DNA from: Gammaproteobacteria bacterium
GTDB taxonomy: Bacteria; Pseudomonadota; Gammaproteobacteria; Eutrophobiales; Eutrophobiaceae
Direction: 5' to 3'
NCBI GenBank assembly: GCA_028819495.1
Contig: JAPPLI010000062.1
Location: forward strand, 1-64,000
Length of the DNA: 64,000 nt
Shown piece after piece: positions 9,701-18,409 of the stretch (within the stretch, counting starts at the first letter, position 1; the number at the start of each line of letters is the position of its first letter). The translations under genes were made by a program, and so were the position numbers. A model generated the notes under the pieces. That model did not search any database, was not told the origin of the DNA, and saw only the letters and a list, made by a program, of their open reading frames with translations.

Positions 9701-9902
9701 CCTCGATGCGGATTGCGACACCCAGTTCGATGTCCTCGGGCGTGGCGCCGCGCAGGGGTACGAACACGTTGATGATGTCCGGTTCGATTTCCGGAAACGT
9801 GTCCAGTTTCAGCCTGGCATAAAGCGAATAAAGCCCGCCGACAATGATGCTGAACAGCAGCAGGTTGGCGGCAACGTGGTTTCTTGCGAACCAGTCGATC
9901 AT
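6738..9902 (-). CDS. RND efflux transporter, inner-membrane permease
   Basis: A 1054-residue proton-driven exporter of the AcrB/HAE1-like RND superfamily. The first membrane helix follows 'MIDWFARNHVAANLLLF', then comes a large periplasmic loop and a second half with the same layout. TM4 carries the proton-relay aspartates in 'IVLGIVVDDAIVTGENI' (about residue 400), and the C-terminal block has 'PSMLGVMALVGVVVNDSL'. Length and repeat structure are typical. It is last in an operon with the adaptor (2 bp upstream) and the outer-membrane lipoprotein, so a complete tripartite pump is encoded. The substrate is unknown. Confidence 0.95.
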   Translation of the reverse strand: MIDWFARNHVAANLLLFSIIVGGLYSLYARLKLDTFPEIEPDIINVFVPLRGATPEDIELGVAIRIEEAVQDLEGIDQITSRSVEGSTTVNIEVDSDYEPRDLLNDIKNRVDSINTFPADTEKPVVSLVQRMHPVISVVVAGDYSEGEIRSLAEQVREDLLRIDGVTQVRLDAVRKYEISIEASQDRLREFRLTLADIAYAVQRSSLDVSAGNVRTEGGDVLIRSKGQAYRRAQFEDIIVKTNPDGSIIRIADIARVNDGFEEVLLKTGYNGGFASLIRVYRTTDQDAIDIAGKVKDYIAGRQAALPVGINLSYWDDNSSFLKARLGTLVNNGIQGSILVIILLAMFLRPAVALWVFIGIPASFLGALILMPFSGVTINMISLFGFIIVLGIVVDDAIVTGENIYTRLRAGEDPLAASVLGTRQVAVPVTFGILTTIAAFSPLAFVEGRMGDFMGAIPAVVIPCLVFSLVESKLVLPAHMKTVRVRNDPAALTGFSGFQQRFADGFEQFIIDYYRPLLRFSLANRYSVIAAFLGVLALTLALVLSGWAKFIFFPRIESDVATVSLSMPVGTPFEVTDRHMQRITDAAFALQRKYKDGEGGEPVIRNILSTTGSARVARGGGPGHGTSLGNHYGQVIIEAVPSDERRTDISVLDLMNEWRRDIGTIPGAESLTFRAELIHAGDPVHIQLNAQSLETLEAVGELIKQRLATYPTVFDIADSLSDGKEELQIELTRQGHVLGLTRAAVANQVSQAFRGFEAQRIQRGRDDIRVIVRLPKDERSTTATLDEYLITAPDGRRVPLSHVATLTPGKGPSTILRIDRERTMNITADVDKGKTNMTVLQADLDEYLQALLINYPGVTWSFEGEAKEQRESFASLQWGMVVILFVIYVLLALPLKSYVQPLIVMSVIPFGIIGAVWGHWLLGRELTFPSMLGVMALVGVVVNDSLVLVDFINQKRAEGMSVPDAVLNSGVVRFRPVMLTSLTTFFGLLPLLFEKSIQAQFLIPMGISLGFGILFATTITLIMIPVNVIIVEDIRKLFQSSFQSNTESPPATVV

Positions 9903-9904
9903 GC

Positions 9905-11119
9905 TTACATATTGTCCATGGCTTTGGCGGAGGGTTTTTCCGATGCCATGGCGTGATCTTCCCGCAGCAGTTGCTCCGATATCGCCACGCGCACCCCTGA
10001 AGTGACCTGTCCGAGCGGAGTCAGGACCAGCAGATCACCCTCGCCCAGGCCGCCGGCGATCAATGCCTCCTCCTCGTTCTGCCAGGCAACGTCGATTTCG
10101 CGGCGCTGCAAGACGCGGTCCGTGACAACATAGACGTAACCACCCTGGTAAATGGCGAAACCCGGGATGACCAGGGCATCCTGCAACTGTCTGCCGGCCA
10201 GTTCGGCGGTCACATACTGCCCGATCTTCAACGGGGTCTTGCCCCGCGCATGAACCCCGAAGGGATCATCGACCTGCGCAACCACGTGCAACTGCCTGGC
10301 GCGGTCGTCGATGGTGCCTTCCGTGCGCACCACCCTGCCCTGCCACTCGGCGCCACTCGCCAGTTCGGAACGGATCGTGACCTGCGGGCCGTCGACGAGT
10401 TCGGCGTCGCCGAACCGGTAGTCTTCGGGCAGGTCGATAAACGACAGGTCGCGGTTGCGCAGCGGCAGGCGTATTTCGACCAGGTCGACAGCATAGATTT
10501 CCGCCAGCGGCGAGTTCCTGTTGACCACCTGTCCCTGGTCGACCAGCTTGGTCAGTACGCGGCCGGCATAGGGCGCGACGATATTGGTCCGCTCCAGTTC
10601 CAGGCGCGCCTTGTCCAGCGCCGATTCTGCTGAGATGACCCGGGCTTCGGCCGCCAGCAGTTGCGGCTGGCGCAGCACCAGGGGCGGCGCTTCGCCCTGG
10701 TTGCCGAGACGGTTCCAATCCTCCAGGGCCTGGGCGGCACGCGCCTTCTCCTGGGCCAGCGCCTGCTTTGCATCCAGCAAGGTCGCTTCGGCAATCTTTA
10801 CGTTGGCGAGATAATCCCTTTGATCGATGTTGAGCAGAACTTCGCCTTTCTCGAAGAATCCGCCGTCTCTCAGGCTGTCGTTGATGGCGGTGATCTCACC
10901 GAAAACCTGCGCGATCAGCGTGCTTTGCGTGCGCGGCTGCACCGTGCCGTAGCTTTGCAGTCTTACCTGGTAGGGCTGCCGCTCCAGCTTTAACACGTCA
11001 ACCGTGAGTTGCGGTCCTGAGGGCGCTTCCTGCCGGTCCGCCTGGGGCGGGTTGCGCAGGACCAGCAAGGCCAGACCGACCAGCACGGCAAGAATGATGA
11101 TTGGCGTCAGTTTTTTCAC
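9905..11119 (-). CDS. RND efflux periplasmic adaptor (membrane fusion protein)
   Basis: A 404-residue adaptor that should connect the permease to the outer-membrane channel. It starts with a membrane anchor ('IIILAVLVGLALLVL', residues 7-21) without a lipobox. It continues through a biotinyl-lipoyl-like half, a helical hairpin rich in Ala/Glu/Arg (about 120-185), the second lipoyl half 'NIVAPYAGRVLTKLVDQGQ', a beta-barrel domain, and a membrane-proximal domain ending in 'DLLVLTPLGQVTSGV'. It sits between the outer-membrane gene (23-bp gap) and the permease (2-bp gap). Confidence 0.93.
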   Translation of the reverse strand: MKKLTPIIILAVLVGLALLVLRNPPQADRQEAPSGPQLTVDVLKLERQPYQVRLQSYGTVQPRTQSTLIAQVFGEITAINDSLRDGGFFEKGEVLLNIDQRDYLANVKIAEATLLDAKQALAQEKARAAQALEDWNRLGNQGEAPPLVLRQPQLLAAEARVISAESALDKARLELERTNIVAPYAGRVLTKLVDQGQVVNRNSPLAEIYAVDLVEIRLPLRNRDLSFIDLPEDYRFGDAELVDGPQVTIRSELASGAEWQGRVVRTEGTIDDRARQLHVVAQVDDPFGVHARGKTPLKIGQYVTAELAGRQLQDALVIPGFAIYQGGYVYVVTDRVLQRREIDVAWQNEEEALIAGGLGEGDLLVLTPLGQVTSGVRVAISEQLLREDHAMASEKPSAKAMDNM

Positions 11120-11141
11120 AGGTCAGGCCTGAACCCCGTTT

Positions 11142-12518
11142 TCACCCGAAGTCGCCTCCAAGAGCCAGATATAACGTGATTCTGTTCTGTATCAGTTGAT
11201 TACGCAAATCGATAACTGCTGATTGTATATCAAAAGCCCGGCGTTGTGCCTCCAGCACCGTGGTATAGGGGACCAGGCCGCGCTGGTATTGTTCAAAGGC
11301 CAGCGTTAGCCCCGCCACGGCATTTTTCTCCGCATCCAGGGTGACCCGGTAGCGGGTCTGCAAGGATCCGTTACGGCTCAGCGCGTTTTCCACTTCCGAA
11401 AAGGCCTGGTATAACAGCTCCAGGTACTGGTTCTCCGCCTGCACCAGGCGCGCCCTGGCCTGTTGTTCCTGCGCCTTGAGCCGGCCCCGGTTGAACAGCG
11501 GCTGGGTCAGGTTGCCCAGCACCGACCAGGCCAGCGCGCTGCCGTCCAGCAGGCTGTCGAGTTCTTTCGAAACATCGTTGCCGGACGCCACCATGGTGAT
11601 GCGCGGGAAGCGCTGCTTGTGGGCGATGGCAACCGCGGCGTCGGCGGCCAGCAGGTTCATCCAGGCTTGCTGCAGATCCGGCCTGCGGCTGACGAGTTCC
11701 GAGGGCAGGCCCGCCGGGATGGGCGTTTCGAACAGCGGCAGCGTCCCCGCGGCGTCCAGTTTGCCGTCCGGGTAATTCCCCAGCAGCACCTGCAGGGCAA
11801 CCCGGTTTTCCGCCAGCGCCTGTTCCTGTGAGGCGATGCGGACGCGTTCCTGGTCCGCGCTGGTACGCGCCAGGTAAACATCCAGCGCGCCCGTCAGGCC
11901 CTGGTTATAGGCGCTGTCGATGATATCCAGGTCCTCTTCGAGGTTGGCCAGCCGCTCGCGAAATAACGCCAGTAACTCACCTGCGCCGGCCACGTTGAAC
12001 CAGGCGCGCGCCACCCCGGCCGCCAGCCTGTTGCGGCTGTCCGCATAGCGCGCCTGCGCCGCCATCAGTTTCAGGCCCGCCTGCTTCTCAACGTCCCTGA
12101 GTTTGCCCCAGGCATCGATTTCCCAGGCCAGGTCCACGCCGATTTCGAAGTTGCTGGAGGTGCGCGTGATCCCGAACTGGTTGCTGATCACCCGCCTGCG
12201 CGAAGGGCTGAAAGCCAGGGACAGGTCCGGGAGCCGCGCCGCGCCGCTGATGATGACGCCCTGCTGCGCGGCCTCGACGTCCGCGGCCAGTTGCGCCAGC
12301 CGGTAATTCCGTTCCATGGCGGCGTCCACCAGGCCGCTGAGTGCCGTGTCCCCCAGTTCCGCCAGCCAGCCGTCACTGACGGCCCCATACTCTGCCGCTT
12401 CGCTCCAGCTATCGGGCAGGTCCCGTTCCCTGACCTCAGGCGAGATGGCGGAAACAGCGCACCCGGCCAGGACCAGGGTCGCGGCCAGGGCGGGCAGTTG
12501 TGATACGAAGGATTTCAA
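11142..12518 (-). CDS. Outer-membrane efflux lipoprotein (NodT/OprM-like)
   Basis: TolC-fold channel component of the pump, 458 residues from the preferred start. The track ORF opens at 12701, but its first 61 residues overlap the preceding gene and look non-coding. A TTG at 12518-12516 gives a clean lipoprotein signal ending in 'LVLAGC', and it overlaps the stop of the DUF3604 gene as TTGA, a normal coupling arrangement. Two OEP repeats with long heptad-rich helices follow ('AAEARYADSRN'-like and 'ENQYLELLYQAFSEVENAL' regions). It should be acylated and inserted in the outer membrane. Confidence 0.9.
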   Translation of the reverse strand: MKSFVSQLPALAATLVLAGCAVSAISPEVRERDLPDSWSEAAEYGAVSDGWLAELGDTALSGLVDAAMERNYRLAQLAADVEAAQQGVIISGAARLPDLSLAFSPSRRRVISNQFGITRTSSNFEIGVDLAWEIDAWGKLRDVEKQAGLKLMAAQARYADSRNRLAAGVARAWFNVAGAGELLALFRERLANLEEDLDIIDSAYNQGLTGALDVYLARTSADQERVRIASQEQALAENRVALQVLLGNYPDGKLDAAGTLPLFETPIPAGLPSELVSRRPDLQQAWMNLLAADAAVAIAHKQRFPRITMVASGNDVSKELDSLLDGSALAWSVLGNLTQPLFNRGRLKAQEQQARARLVQAENQYLELLYQAFSEVENALSRNGSLQTRYRVTLDAEKNAVAGLTLAFEQYQRGLVPYTTVLEAQRRAFDIQSAVIDLRNQLIQNRITLYLALGGDFG

Positions 12519-14449
12519 GATCGGGGATTGTACCAGATCGGGGAGCTCCAGGCGCGTTCCTGTATGGTGGGGGCTATGTCTTCGAACAGTTGGTTCCCTT
12601 CCCGCAGGGCTTCCCAGGTGGTCCAGCGGCAGCTCGGGTTTTCCAGTACCCTCAGGTAATAGAACGCGGGTTGGCGCGGGTCGAAATCCGGGTCGCGCCA
12701 CAGGGCTTTCAACTCAACCGCGCCCTTGTCCGCGCTGACGCTGCAATCGCTCAGATCAACGGTGGCGCCGTTGTCCGGGCAACGGCGGGTGGCCGGGTCG
12801 GGGTCCAGGCCGTCGGCGCAAACCGCATCGTATACCTGCTCCCTGGTCCCGCCCTGTTCCAGCCAGCCCTTGACGACCTGGACGCGCTGCAGGTTGACTC
12901 CCTGCGGGTCTTTCATGGCCCAGATGATGAAACCCGGCGCCGCACCCGCGCCGGGCGCCGGCAGGTCGCTTCCCATGGCTACTCCCTTGCCGTAGCCCAG
13001 GGCGGCCGGGTCGGTATCCGTATCGAGCGCGGCCGGGAAGTCCCACCCGGCAAAAAAACGCACGCTGATGCGCGTGCCGCTGGTGGCAAAGGTTTCCCGG
13101 CGTTGCAGCGCGGCAAATATGGCGGCGCGGCTATTCTGCTCCGCCCACACACCGGCCAGTCCGCCGGACCCCAGCACCCGGCTCGCCGCGAATTCCTTTA
13201 TTACAGGCCTGCCCGCGCGCCGCGCCGGGGTGCCGTCTTCAAACCCGTGATGGCCCTGGTAATTGGATTCGTCGGTGCCGCCGGGCGTGCCGTTATGGGT
13301 ATCGGTGCTGCCGATAAAACCAAGCTTGTAGGGGTTCACGTCCAGTTGCCGCTCCAGTTCCAGGCCCAGTTTCAGGGCGTTGCGCACATACATGCCGGGC
13401 GCCAGGCAACCCTGGGACGCGTCATTGCCGGTACAGACCTGCACACAGTCTTCATCCGTGTTTCCCGCCGTGCACAGCGGACGGCGTTCGAACTTCTCGA
13501 AATCACATAATTCGTCCACCGTGCCCACCCCGGTGTGGCATTCCGATTCACCCTTGGCCTGGACGATCTCCACCAGGGGTTCGGTCCTGCTTCGCAGCTT
13601 CGCCCACTGCGGGCTGAGCGGGCTGCCGTCCTCTTTCAAGGCGGGGAACTGCCGGCCCTTGCTCTGGTTGGAATTATGCGGTATCGCCAGGACTTCGCAG
13701 GGGACGGCGCAGGTTTCATGCAACTGCTTCCATAATTGTTCCGGCGTGTTCGCCTCAAAATGACTGGCCGGCAAGACAGGGACCTTATCATTCCCGTAAA
13801 TGACGTTCCTGTGCATGTTATTGCCGTGCGTATTCCCGGTCCACTCGTACCCCACAAAGGTGGTGAACACACCCGGACGGTTGAATTCATGGGCTATATC
13901 CTGTAATTCCCGCCAGGTCAATTTTGCCCGCGCCAGGCAACGGGCATCGTCCGCGCCGCACAGTTCGGGCTCGCGTTGCGGGTCCGGAGACACCACATCG
14001 CGAATTATCAGGTTCCGGTATATCTTCTCTATCAGGCGCTCCTGCCCTGCCTCATTGCGGATGTCACGGCAGATCTCCAATGGGTACGCGGCGCTGGATG
14101 CATCGGTACAGAGCGGCAGTTCACCCAGGTACTCCCCATGGTCCGTCACTGCCGCAAAATCCAGGGGCCGGTCTATGCGCACCTCCCTGCCGCCGGACAG
14201 GACAACCTCTTCCCCCAGGGCAAAACGGTAGGCTTCACGGGGACCGACACGATTGAAATTGACATAACTGTCCAGCGACCAGGATGAATGCACATGCAGG
14301 TCGCCGAAGAACGGAAACCGCTGAACACTTTCCTGCGCAGCCAGGGTTACTGGCAACAGAAAGAATATAATCCGCAGATGACGCAGATGAACGCAGATTA
14401 ATTTTATTTTGTTATACGTCAGCCCCAAGACTGTTGCACGTTGGAACAA
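12515..14449 (-). CDS. DUF3604 domain protein with signal peptide
   Basis: About 640 residues. The body starts 'RFPFFGDLHVHSSWSLDSY', the PHP-like metal-site opening of DUF3604 proteins, and includes 'AAVTDHGEYLGELPLC' and 'GSTDTHNGTPGGTDESN'. The family is uncharacterised; the PHP-like motifs suggest a metal-dependent phosphoesterase-type fold. The start is uncertain: no ATG is present, and the N-terminus is a TTG frame running through a 'gatgacgcagat' repeat that encodes 'CVHLRHLRI' just before the hydrophobic 'IIFFLLPVTLAAQ'. The exported signal peptide thus seems partly repeat-derived. It is translationally coupled to the efflux lipoprotein downstream, an unexpected operon partner. Confidence 0.85.
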   Translation of the reverse strand: MFQRATVLGLTYNKIKLICVHLRHLRIIFFLLPVTLAAQESVQRFPFFGDLHVHSSWSLDSYVNFNRVGPREAYRFALGEEVVLSGGREVRIDRPLDFAAVTDHGEYLGELPLCTDASSAAYPLEICRDIRNEAGQERLIEKIYRNLIIRDVVSPDPQREPELCGADDARCLARAKLTWRELQDIAHEFNRPGVFTTFVGYEWTGNTHGNNMHRNVIYGNDKVPVLPASHFEANTPEQLWKQLHETCAVPCEVLAIPHNSNQSKGRQFPALKEDGSPLSPQWAKLRSRTEPLVEIVQAKGESECHTGVGTVDELCDFEKFERRPLCTAGNTDEDCVQVCTGNDASQGCLAPGMYVRNALKLGLELERQLDVNPYKLGFIGSTDTHNGTPGGTDESNYQGHHGFEDGTPARRAGRPVIKEFAASRVLGSGGLAGVWAEQNSRAAIFAALQRRETFATSGTRISVRFFAGWDFPAALDTDTDPAALGYGKGVAMGSDLPAPGAGAAPGFIIWAMKDPQGVNLQRVQVVKGWLEQGGTREQVYDAVCADGLDPDPATRRCPDNGATVDLSDCSVSADKGAVELKALWRDPDFDPRQPAFYYLRVLENPSCRWTTWEALREGNQLFEDIAPTIQERAWSSPIWYNPRS

Positions 14450-14589
14450 GATTCATCACCCATGAATTATGCAGCATAAAACTCGAAAAAGAATTCTTAT
14501 GTCTGTCGTTTGACAATATCTCCTGAAAAAAATACAAAAATCATCTGCGTTAATCTGCGTCATCTGCGGATAATTTCATCTGCGGATAG
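14370..14589. repeat. Inverted pair of 'gatgacgcagat' repeats
   Basis: A repeat beginning 'tccgcagatgacgcagatg' (14370-14400) faces an inverted copy at 14542-14572, with a further short half-copy at 14579-14589. The 140 bp in between have no recognisable gene. The left copy lies in the start region of the DUF3604 gene, and the right copy encodes the last residues and stop of the upstream deaminase-like gene. Other pairs or copies are at 27.8, 47.2 and 55.3 kb. Confidence 0.9.
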
Positions 14590-16115
14590 TTTTCTTCGAA
14601 TTCCTCGAAGCGGCGTTCCAGTTCCGCCTGTAATTTGGCTTTATCGTTCCGGAACATGAATTCCAGGCAGGCCTCGACCTTGTCTTCCTCCAGGCCTTCA
14701 TCGCCGGCGGAGCCATAATCGCATTGGTCCACGATTTTACCCGTGTAAGTCGACTCGAGCAGGCTTTCACCGGGGAGGAAGCTGTAGGCCAGGGCGTTGC
14801 GGGACAGGTACTTGAGATCGTTATAGGTGAGTTTGTAGGTTTCCACCGCGCGCTGGTATTCGTGGGTCAGGTCGATGCGGGCGACGCCCTCGTCGTCCGT
14901 GGACAGGGCGACGGGCACATTATATTTGAGATACGCCCGGATGGGATGGCGGTCGCCGGTTATGCCCAGGATGGCGTCGCTGCTGGTCAGGTTAATCTCG
15001 ACCAGGATGCCCTGTTCGGCCATGCGTTGCATGAGTTGCGTTGCCTGCGGGTCGTAGAATATATCGGTGCCGTGGCCGATACGCCGGGCGCCGGCGAGGT
15101 CCAGCGCTGCCCGGATATGCCAGCCCAGGTGTTCGGGCGGCACCAGGCCCAGGTCAACCTCCCCGGCATGCAGCGTGATGCCGTCCTTTGCCGAAGGGAA
15201 ATGAGCTCCCAGTTCCCCGATCATTTCCATCTGCCAGCGGTAGTCCCTCAAGGTGATGGGGTTGTCTTCCGGCGCCACGAAGTTCAGGCCCACGTAGCGC
15301 GGGTCTTTCTCGATGAGATGGTAAGCCAGCAGGGTCTGCGCCAGCACCTGCGACCGCGGGAACGTACGGATCACCTGGGCCAGGTAGCGCACGGTCACGC
15401 CGCAACCGGCGTCCGCGCGTTCCTGCCCGCAGGCCAGGACTGCGCGCCACTGCTCCTCGATGGCGTCCAGCTTGAGGCTCGTCGCAGCCGCCAGCGCCTC
15501 AATCCCGGGGTGGCGGATTAATTCGGACAGGGGCCGGCCGGGGTTGAATTCCGCGCCGGCCGACGCCAGTTGCCGGGCCTGTTCCATGCCCCAGGACTGC
15601 AACAGTTCCAGGTAGATGACGTTCTGGCGCGCGGACCGGGCGCTCGATTCCGCCAGCATGTGGCCTTCGCGGCCGACGCCCGCGGGGACGAAACGCCGGA
15701 ACGTCGAGAAAAACTGGTCGTGGCCGGATACCTCGCGGCGTTCATAGTTGCGTATCGAGAAGGCGTCGATGATACGGTTTACCACGTCTGCGTCAAAACG
15801 GACCTCGCTCAGCGCAGGGCGGCCGGCAGTCGCATCACAGGGCGGGAACGAAACCATGTAGCTTTCCAGGTCTATACACTTGCCGTCCTCGGCGCCCCAG
15901 CGAATGTAGCTCTCCGCATAGATGGCGCCGTCCAGGTGGTTGTGCAGTTCGCCCCCCTTGGGAAACGCATACAGGAAATTCCTCAGCAATGCCGGGTCGC
16001 GCCGCACCGATTGAAAATACAACCGGGCGTCCAGTTCCGCGGCCGAGACGCCGCCGTATCTGGCAATGATGAACAATGCCAGGAATGCGAAATTGAAGGA
16101 TCGCGCTGATTTCAT
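14550..16115 (-). CDS. Exported adenosine deaminase-like protein (ADGF type)
   Basis: A 521-residue amidohydrolase with an N-terminal signal peptide ('FNFAFLALFIIARYGGVSAA'). Metal motif 'GGELHNHLDGAIY' (about 54-66), 'DGITLHAGEVDLG' (about 311-323), 'ARRIGHGTDIFYD' and 'VALSTDDEGVAR' match the adenosine deaminase fold. Its size and long N-terminal extension recall secreted ADA-related growth-factor-type enzymes. It should deaminate adenosine in the periplasm or outside the cell. The divergent NupC importer and DeoD, and DeoC nearby, fit a nucleoside-scavenging role. The final 'QMKLSADDAD' is encoded by a dispersed repeat, so the native C-terminus may have been replaced. Confidence 0.87.
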   Translation of the reverse strand: MKSARSFNFAFLALFIIARYGGVSAAELDARLYFQSVRRDPALLRNFLYAFPKGGELHNHLDGAIYAESYIRWGAEDGKCIDLESYMVSFPPCDATAGRPALSEVRFDADVVNRIIDAFSIRNYERREVSGHDQFFSTFRRFVPAGVGREGHMLAESSARSARQNVIYLELLQSWGMEQARQLASAGAEFNPGRPLSELIRHPGIEALAAATSLKLDAIEEQWRAVLACGQERADAGCGVTVRYLAQVIRTFPRSQVLAQTLLAYHLIEKDPRYVGLNFVAPEDNPITLRDYRWQMEMIGELGAHFPSAKDGITLHAGEVDLGLVPPEHLGWHIRAALDLAGARRIGHGTDIFYDPQATQLMQRMAEQGILVEINLTSSDAILGITGDRHPIRAYLKYNVPVALSTDDEGVARIDLTHEYQRAVETYKLTYNDLKYLSRNALAYSFLPGESLLESTYTGKIVDQCDYGSAGDEGLEEDKVEACLEFMFRNDKAKLQAELERRFEEFEENYPQMKLSADDAD

Positions 16116-16177
16116 TTTGCCTTAAACCCGTTTTCCCGTAATCTTATAACAACTACCCGAGGGGACAATAATAAAAA

Positions 16178-17407
16178 ATGCAGTTTCTGATGAGTTTTGT
16201 CGGGATGGCGGTGCTTATCTGCCTGGCCCTGCTGCTGTCCGAAAACAGGCGGGCCATCAGGCTTAAAACCGTTGTTCCCGCGTTCCTGACACAGGCAGCC
16301 ATTGCCGGCCTCATACTCTACTTCCCGCCGGGACAGGCATTCCTCAACACCATGGTGGCGGGGGTGCAGAACGTGATCGATTACGGCCGCGTCGGCGCTG
16401 AGTTTGTGTTCGGCGACCTGGCCAGGGACAACGGCGGGTTCTCCATCGCATTCCACCTGTTGCCGGTGATCATCTTCTTCTCCGCGCTGATGTCCACGCT
16501 GTATTACCTGGGCATCATGCAGAAATTGATAACCATCCTGGGCGGGGGCATACACCGGCTGCTCGGCACCAGCAAGACCGAATCCATGTGCGCAGTCGCC
16601 AACATATTCATTGGCCACAGCGAATCGCCGCTGGTCATCCGGCCCTACCTCAAGGACCTGACCCGGTCGGAATTGTTTGCGGTAATGACGGGCGGCATGG
16701 CGGCCATCTCGGGCGCCATCATGGCGGCATACGCAGCGATGGGCATTAACCTGGGTTATCTCATCGCGGCCAGCTTCATGGCCGCGCCCGGCGGCCTGCT
16801 CATGGCGAAAATCATCAAGCCAGAAACCGGGCGTACGGAACAGGAGATAGAGAACGTACAGTTCAGCGGCCCGAAAAAAGTGGTAAACATCTTTGAAGCC
16901 ATCGGCAACGGCACCATTGACGGGCTGAAGCTCGCGGCCAACGTCGGCGCCATGCTGATTGCCTTCGTGGCCATGATCGCCCTGGTCAACGGCCTGCTGG
17001 GCGGCATCGGCGGCTGGTTCGGTATGGAGGACCTGACGCTGCAGGGGATCCTGGGCAAACTGCTGGCGCCGCTGGCCTGGCTGATCGGCGTGCCGTGGCA
17101 TGAGGCGGCCGCGGCCGGCAGCCTGATCGGGCAGAAATTCATCATGACCGAATTCATCGCCTACCTTAGTTTCAGCGAGATAATGCATTCCCTGAGCCGG
17201 CACACCCAGGTTATCGTCACCTTTGCCCTGTGTGGTTTCGCCAACCTGACATCCATCGCCATCCTGCTGGGCGGCATGGGCAGCCTGGTTCCGGAACGGC
17301 GCCAGGACATCGCCTCACTGGGCTTCATGGCCGTGCTCGCCGGCACCCTGTCCAACCTCATGAGCGCGGTGCTGGCAAGCCTGTTCATGTCCCTGCAGGC
17401 GTATTGA
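16178..17407 (+). CDS. Concentrative nucleoside transporter (NupC/CNT family)
   Basis: A 409-residue inner-membrane symporter with about ten hydrophobic segments. Family motifs include '[16 protein letters not shown]' (about 125-140), '[17 protein letters not shown]', and '[14 protein letters not shown]' in the C-terminal third, followed by '[17 protein letters not shown]'. CNT proteins import nucleosides with H+ or Na+. The start ATG has a 'gagggg' ribosome site at suitable spacing. The deoD start is two bases after the stop, so uptake and phosphorolysis are co-expressed. Confidence 0.95.
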   Translation: MQFLMSFVGMAVLICLALLLSENRRAIRLKTVVPAFLTQAAIAGLILYFPPGQAFLNTMVAGVQNVIDYGRVGAEFVFGDLARDNGGFSIAFHLLPVIIFFSALMSTLYYLGIMQKLITILGGGIHRLLGTSKTESMCAVANIFIGHSESPLVIRPYLKDLTRSELFAVMTGGMAAISGAIMAAYAAMGINLGYLIAASFMAAPGGLLMAKIIKPETGRTEQEIENVQFSGPKKVVNIFEAIGNGTIDGLKLAANVGAMLIAFVAMIALVNGLLGGIGGWFGMEDLTLQGILGKLLAPLAWLIGVPWHEAAAAGSLIGQKFIMTEFIAYLSFSEIMHSLSRHTQVIVTFALCGFANLTSIAILLGGMGSLVPERRQDIASLGFMAVLAGTLSNLMSAVLASLFMSLQAY

Positions 17408-17409
17408 AA

Positions 17410-18123
17410 ATGGCCACGCCGCACATCAATGCCGAACCGGGGGATTTTGCCGAAACCGTGCTGATGCCGGGAGACCCTTTAAGGGCAAAATTCATTGCGG
17501 AAAATTTCCTGGACAAACCGCGCCTGGTGAATGACGTGCGGGGCATGCTGGGCTTTACCGGCAGCTACAAGGGGCAGACCCTGTCGGTCATGGGGCACGG
17601 CGTAGGTATCCCCTCCTGCTCTATTTATTGCACCGAACTGATCAACGAGTTCGGCGTGAAGCGCCTGATCCGGACCGGCAGTTGCGGCGCGGTCAGCAAA
17701 GCGGTCGGGTTGCGGGACATCATCATTGCCATGGGCGCCTGCACCGATTCAAAGGTGAACCGGATCCGCTTCAGGAACCATGATTTTGCCGCGATCGCGG
17801 ATTTCCGGTTATTGCAGTCGGCGGTGGCCGCCGCCGGGCAGCGGGGGCTTTCCTTCCACGTGGGCAACATCTTTTCCAGCGACCTGTTCTATACGCCGGA
17901 AACGGAGATCTTCGGGCTGATGGAAAAATATAACGTGCTGGGCGTGGAAATGGAGGCCGCCGGCATCTACGGACTCGCCGCGGAATTCGGCGCCCGGGCC
18001 CTGGCGATCTGTACGGTCAGCGACCATATTACCAACAATGAGAGGTTGACTGCTGAAGAGCGGCAAAGCGGCTTTGCGGAGATGATCGAACTTGCGCTGG
18101 AGACTGCTGTCGTTGGTGAATAA
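17410..18123 (+). CDS. deoD: Purine-nucleoside phosphorylase, hexameric DeoD type
   Basis: A 237-residue cytoplasmic enzyme that splits purine (deoxy)nucleosides with phosphate. It opens with '[30 protein letters not shown]', the typical DeoD N-terminus containing the phosphate-site 'GDPLRA'. It also has 'RTGSCGAV' (about 87-94), '[14 protein letters not shown]' (about 178-191) and the catalytic aspartate in 'TVSDHI' (about 204). The ORF track places a longer frame from 17230 that overlaps NupC; the ATG at 17410 is correct by homology and length (E. coli 239 aa). Deoxyribose-1-phosphate made here can feed the nearby DeoC after isomerisation. Confidence 0.96.
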   Translation: MATPHINAEPGDFAETVLMPGDPLRAKFIAENFLDKPRLVNDVRGMLGFTGSYKGQTLSVMGHGVGIPSCSIYCTELINEFGVKRLIRTGSCGAVSKAVGLRDIIIAMGACTDSKVNRIRFRNHDFAAIADFRLLQSAVAAAGQRGLSFHVGNIFSSDLFYTPETEIFGLMEKYNVLGVEMEAAGIYGLAAEFGARALAICTVSDHITNNERLTAEERQSGFAEMIELALETAVVGE

Positions 18124-18146
18124 CCGCTGGTGCCGTGATTGGTTGT

Positions 18147-18401
18147 GATGAGGCCCGGATAGCTTTTTGATGCGCACCTTCCCTGGTGCGCCCCCTGCGA
18201 GCATCCTTCGGATGTCCAAATCTGTTCCAGACAGATTTGTCAAGACCCTCTGGAAGCCATGGATGGCTGGAAGGGACAAATCGTCAGGACGGACGATTTG
18301 CACGGCGTAAGCCGCCCGAAGGGTTGTGCCCAGGGATGGGCACAATGAACGTACATGGATGTATTTACAGCGTGTCTTGAAAATGCTATGCCAGCCTCAA
18401 A
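18147..18401. repeat. Palindromic repeat element between deoD and deoC
   Basis: Imperfect inverted arms ('gatgaggcccggatagcttt' region at 18147-18173, 'cttgaaaatgctatgccagc' region at 18377-18401) enclose about 205 bp. The inner right part, 'gtacatggatgtatttacag' followed by 'cgtgtcttga', is nearly the same as the element at 54.0 kb and related to those at 1.35 and 22.3 kb. Several smaller palindromes lie inside, for example around 'gacaaatcgtc' and 'ggacgatttg'. It separates two convergent genes. The ORF 18186-18380 is a repeat shadow. Confidence 0.8.
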
Positions 18402-18409
18402 CAGTCTCC

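Noticed and set aside
16112-17203. 363-aa ORF opposite the NupC gene
   Set aside because: It is an antisense shadow of a clear CNT transporter, rich in His/Gln/Arg with no recognisable domain.
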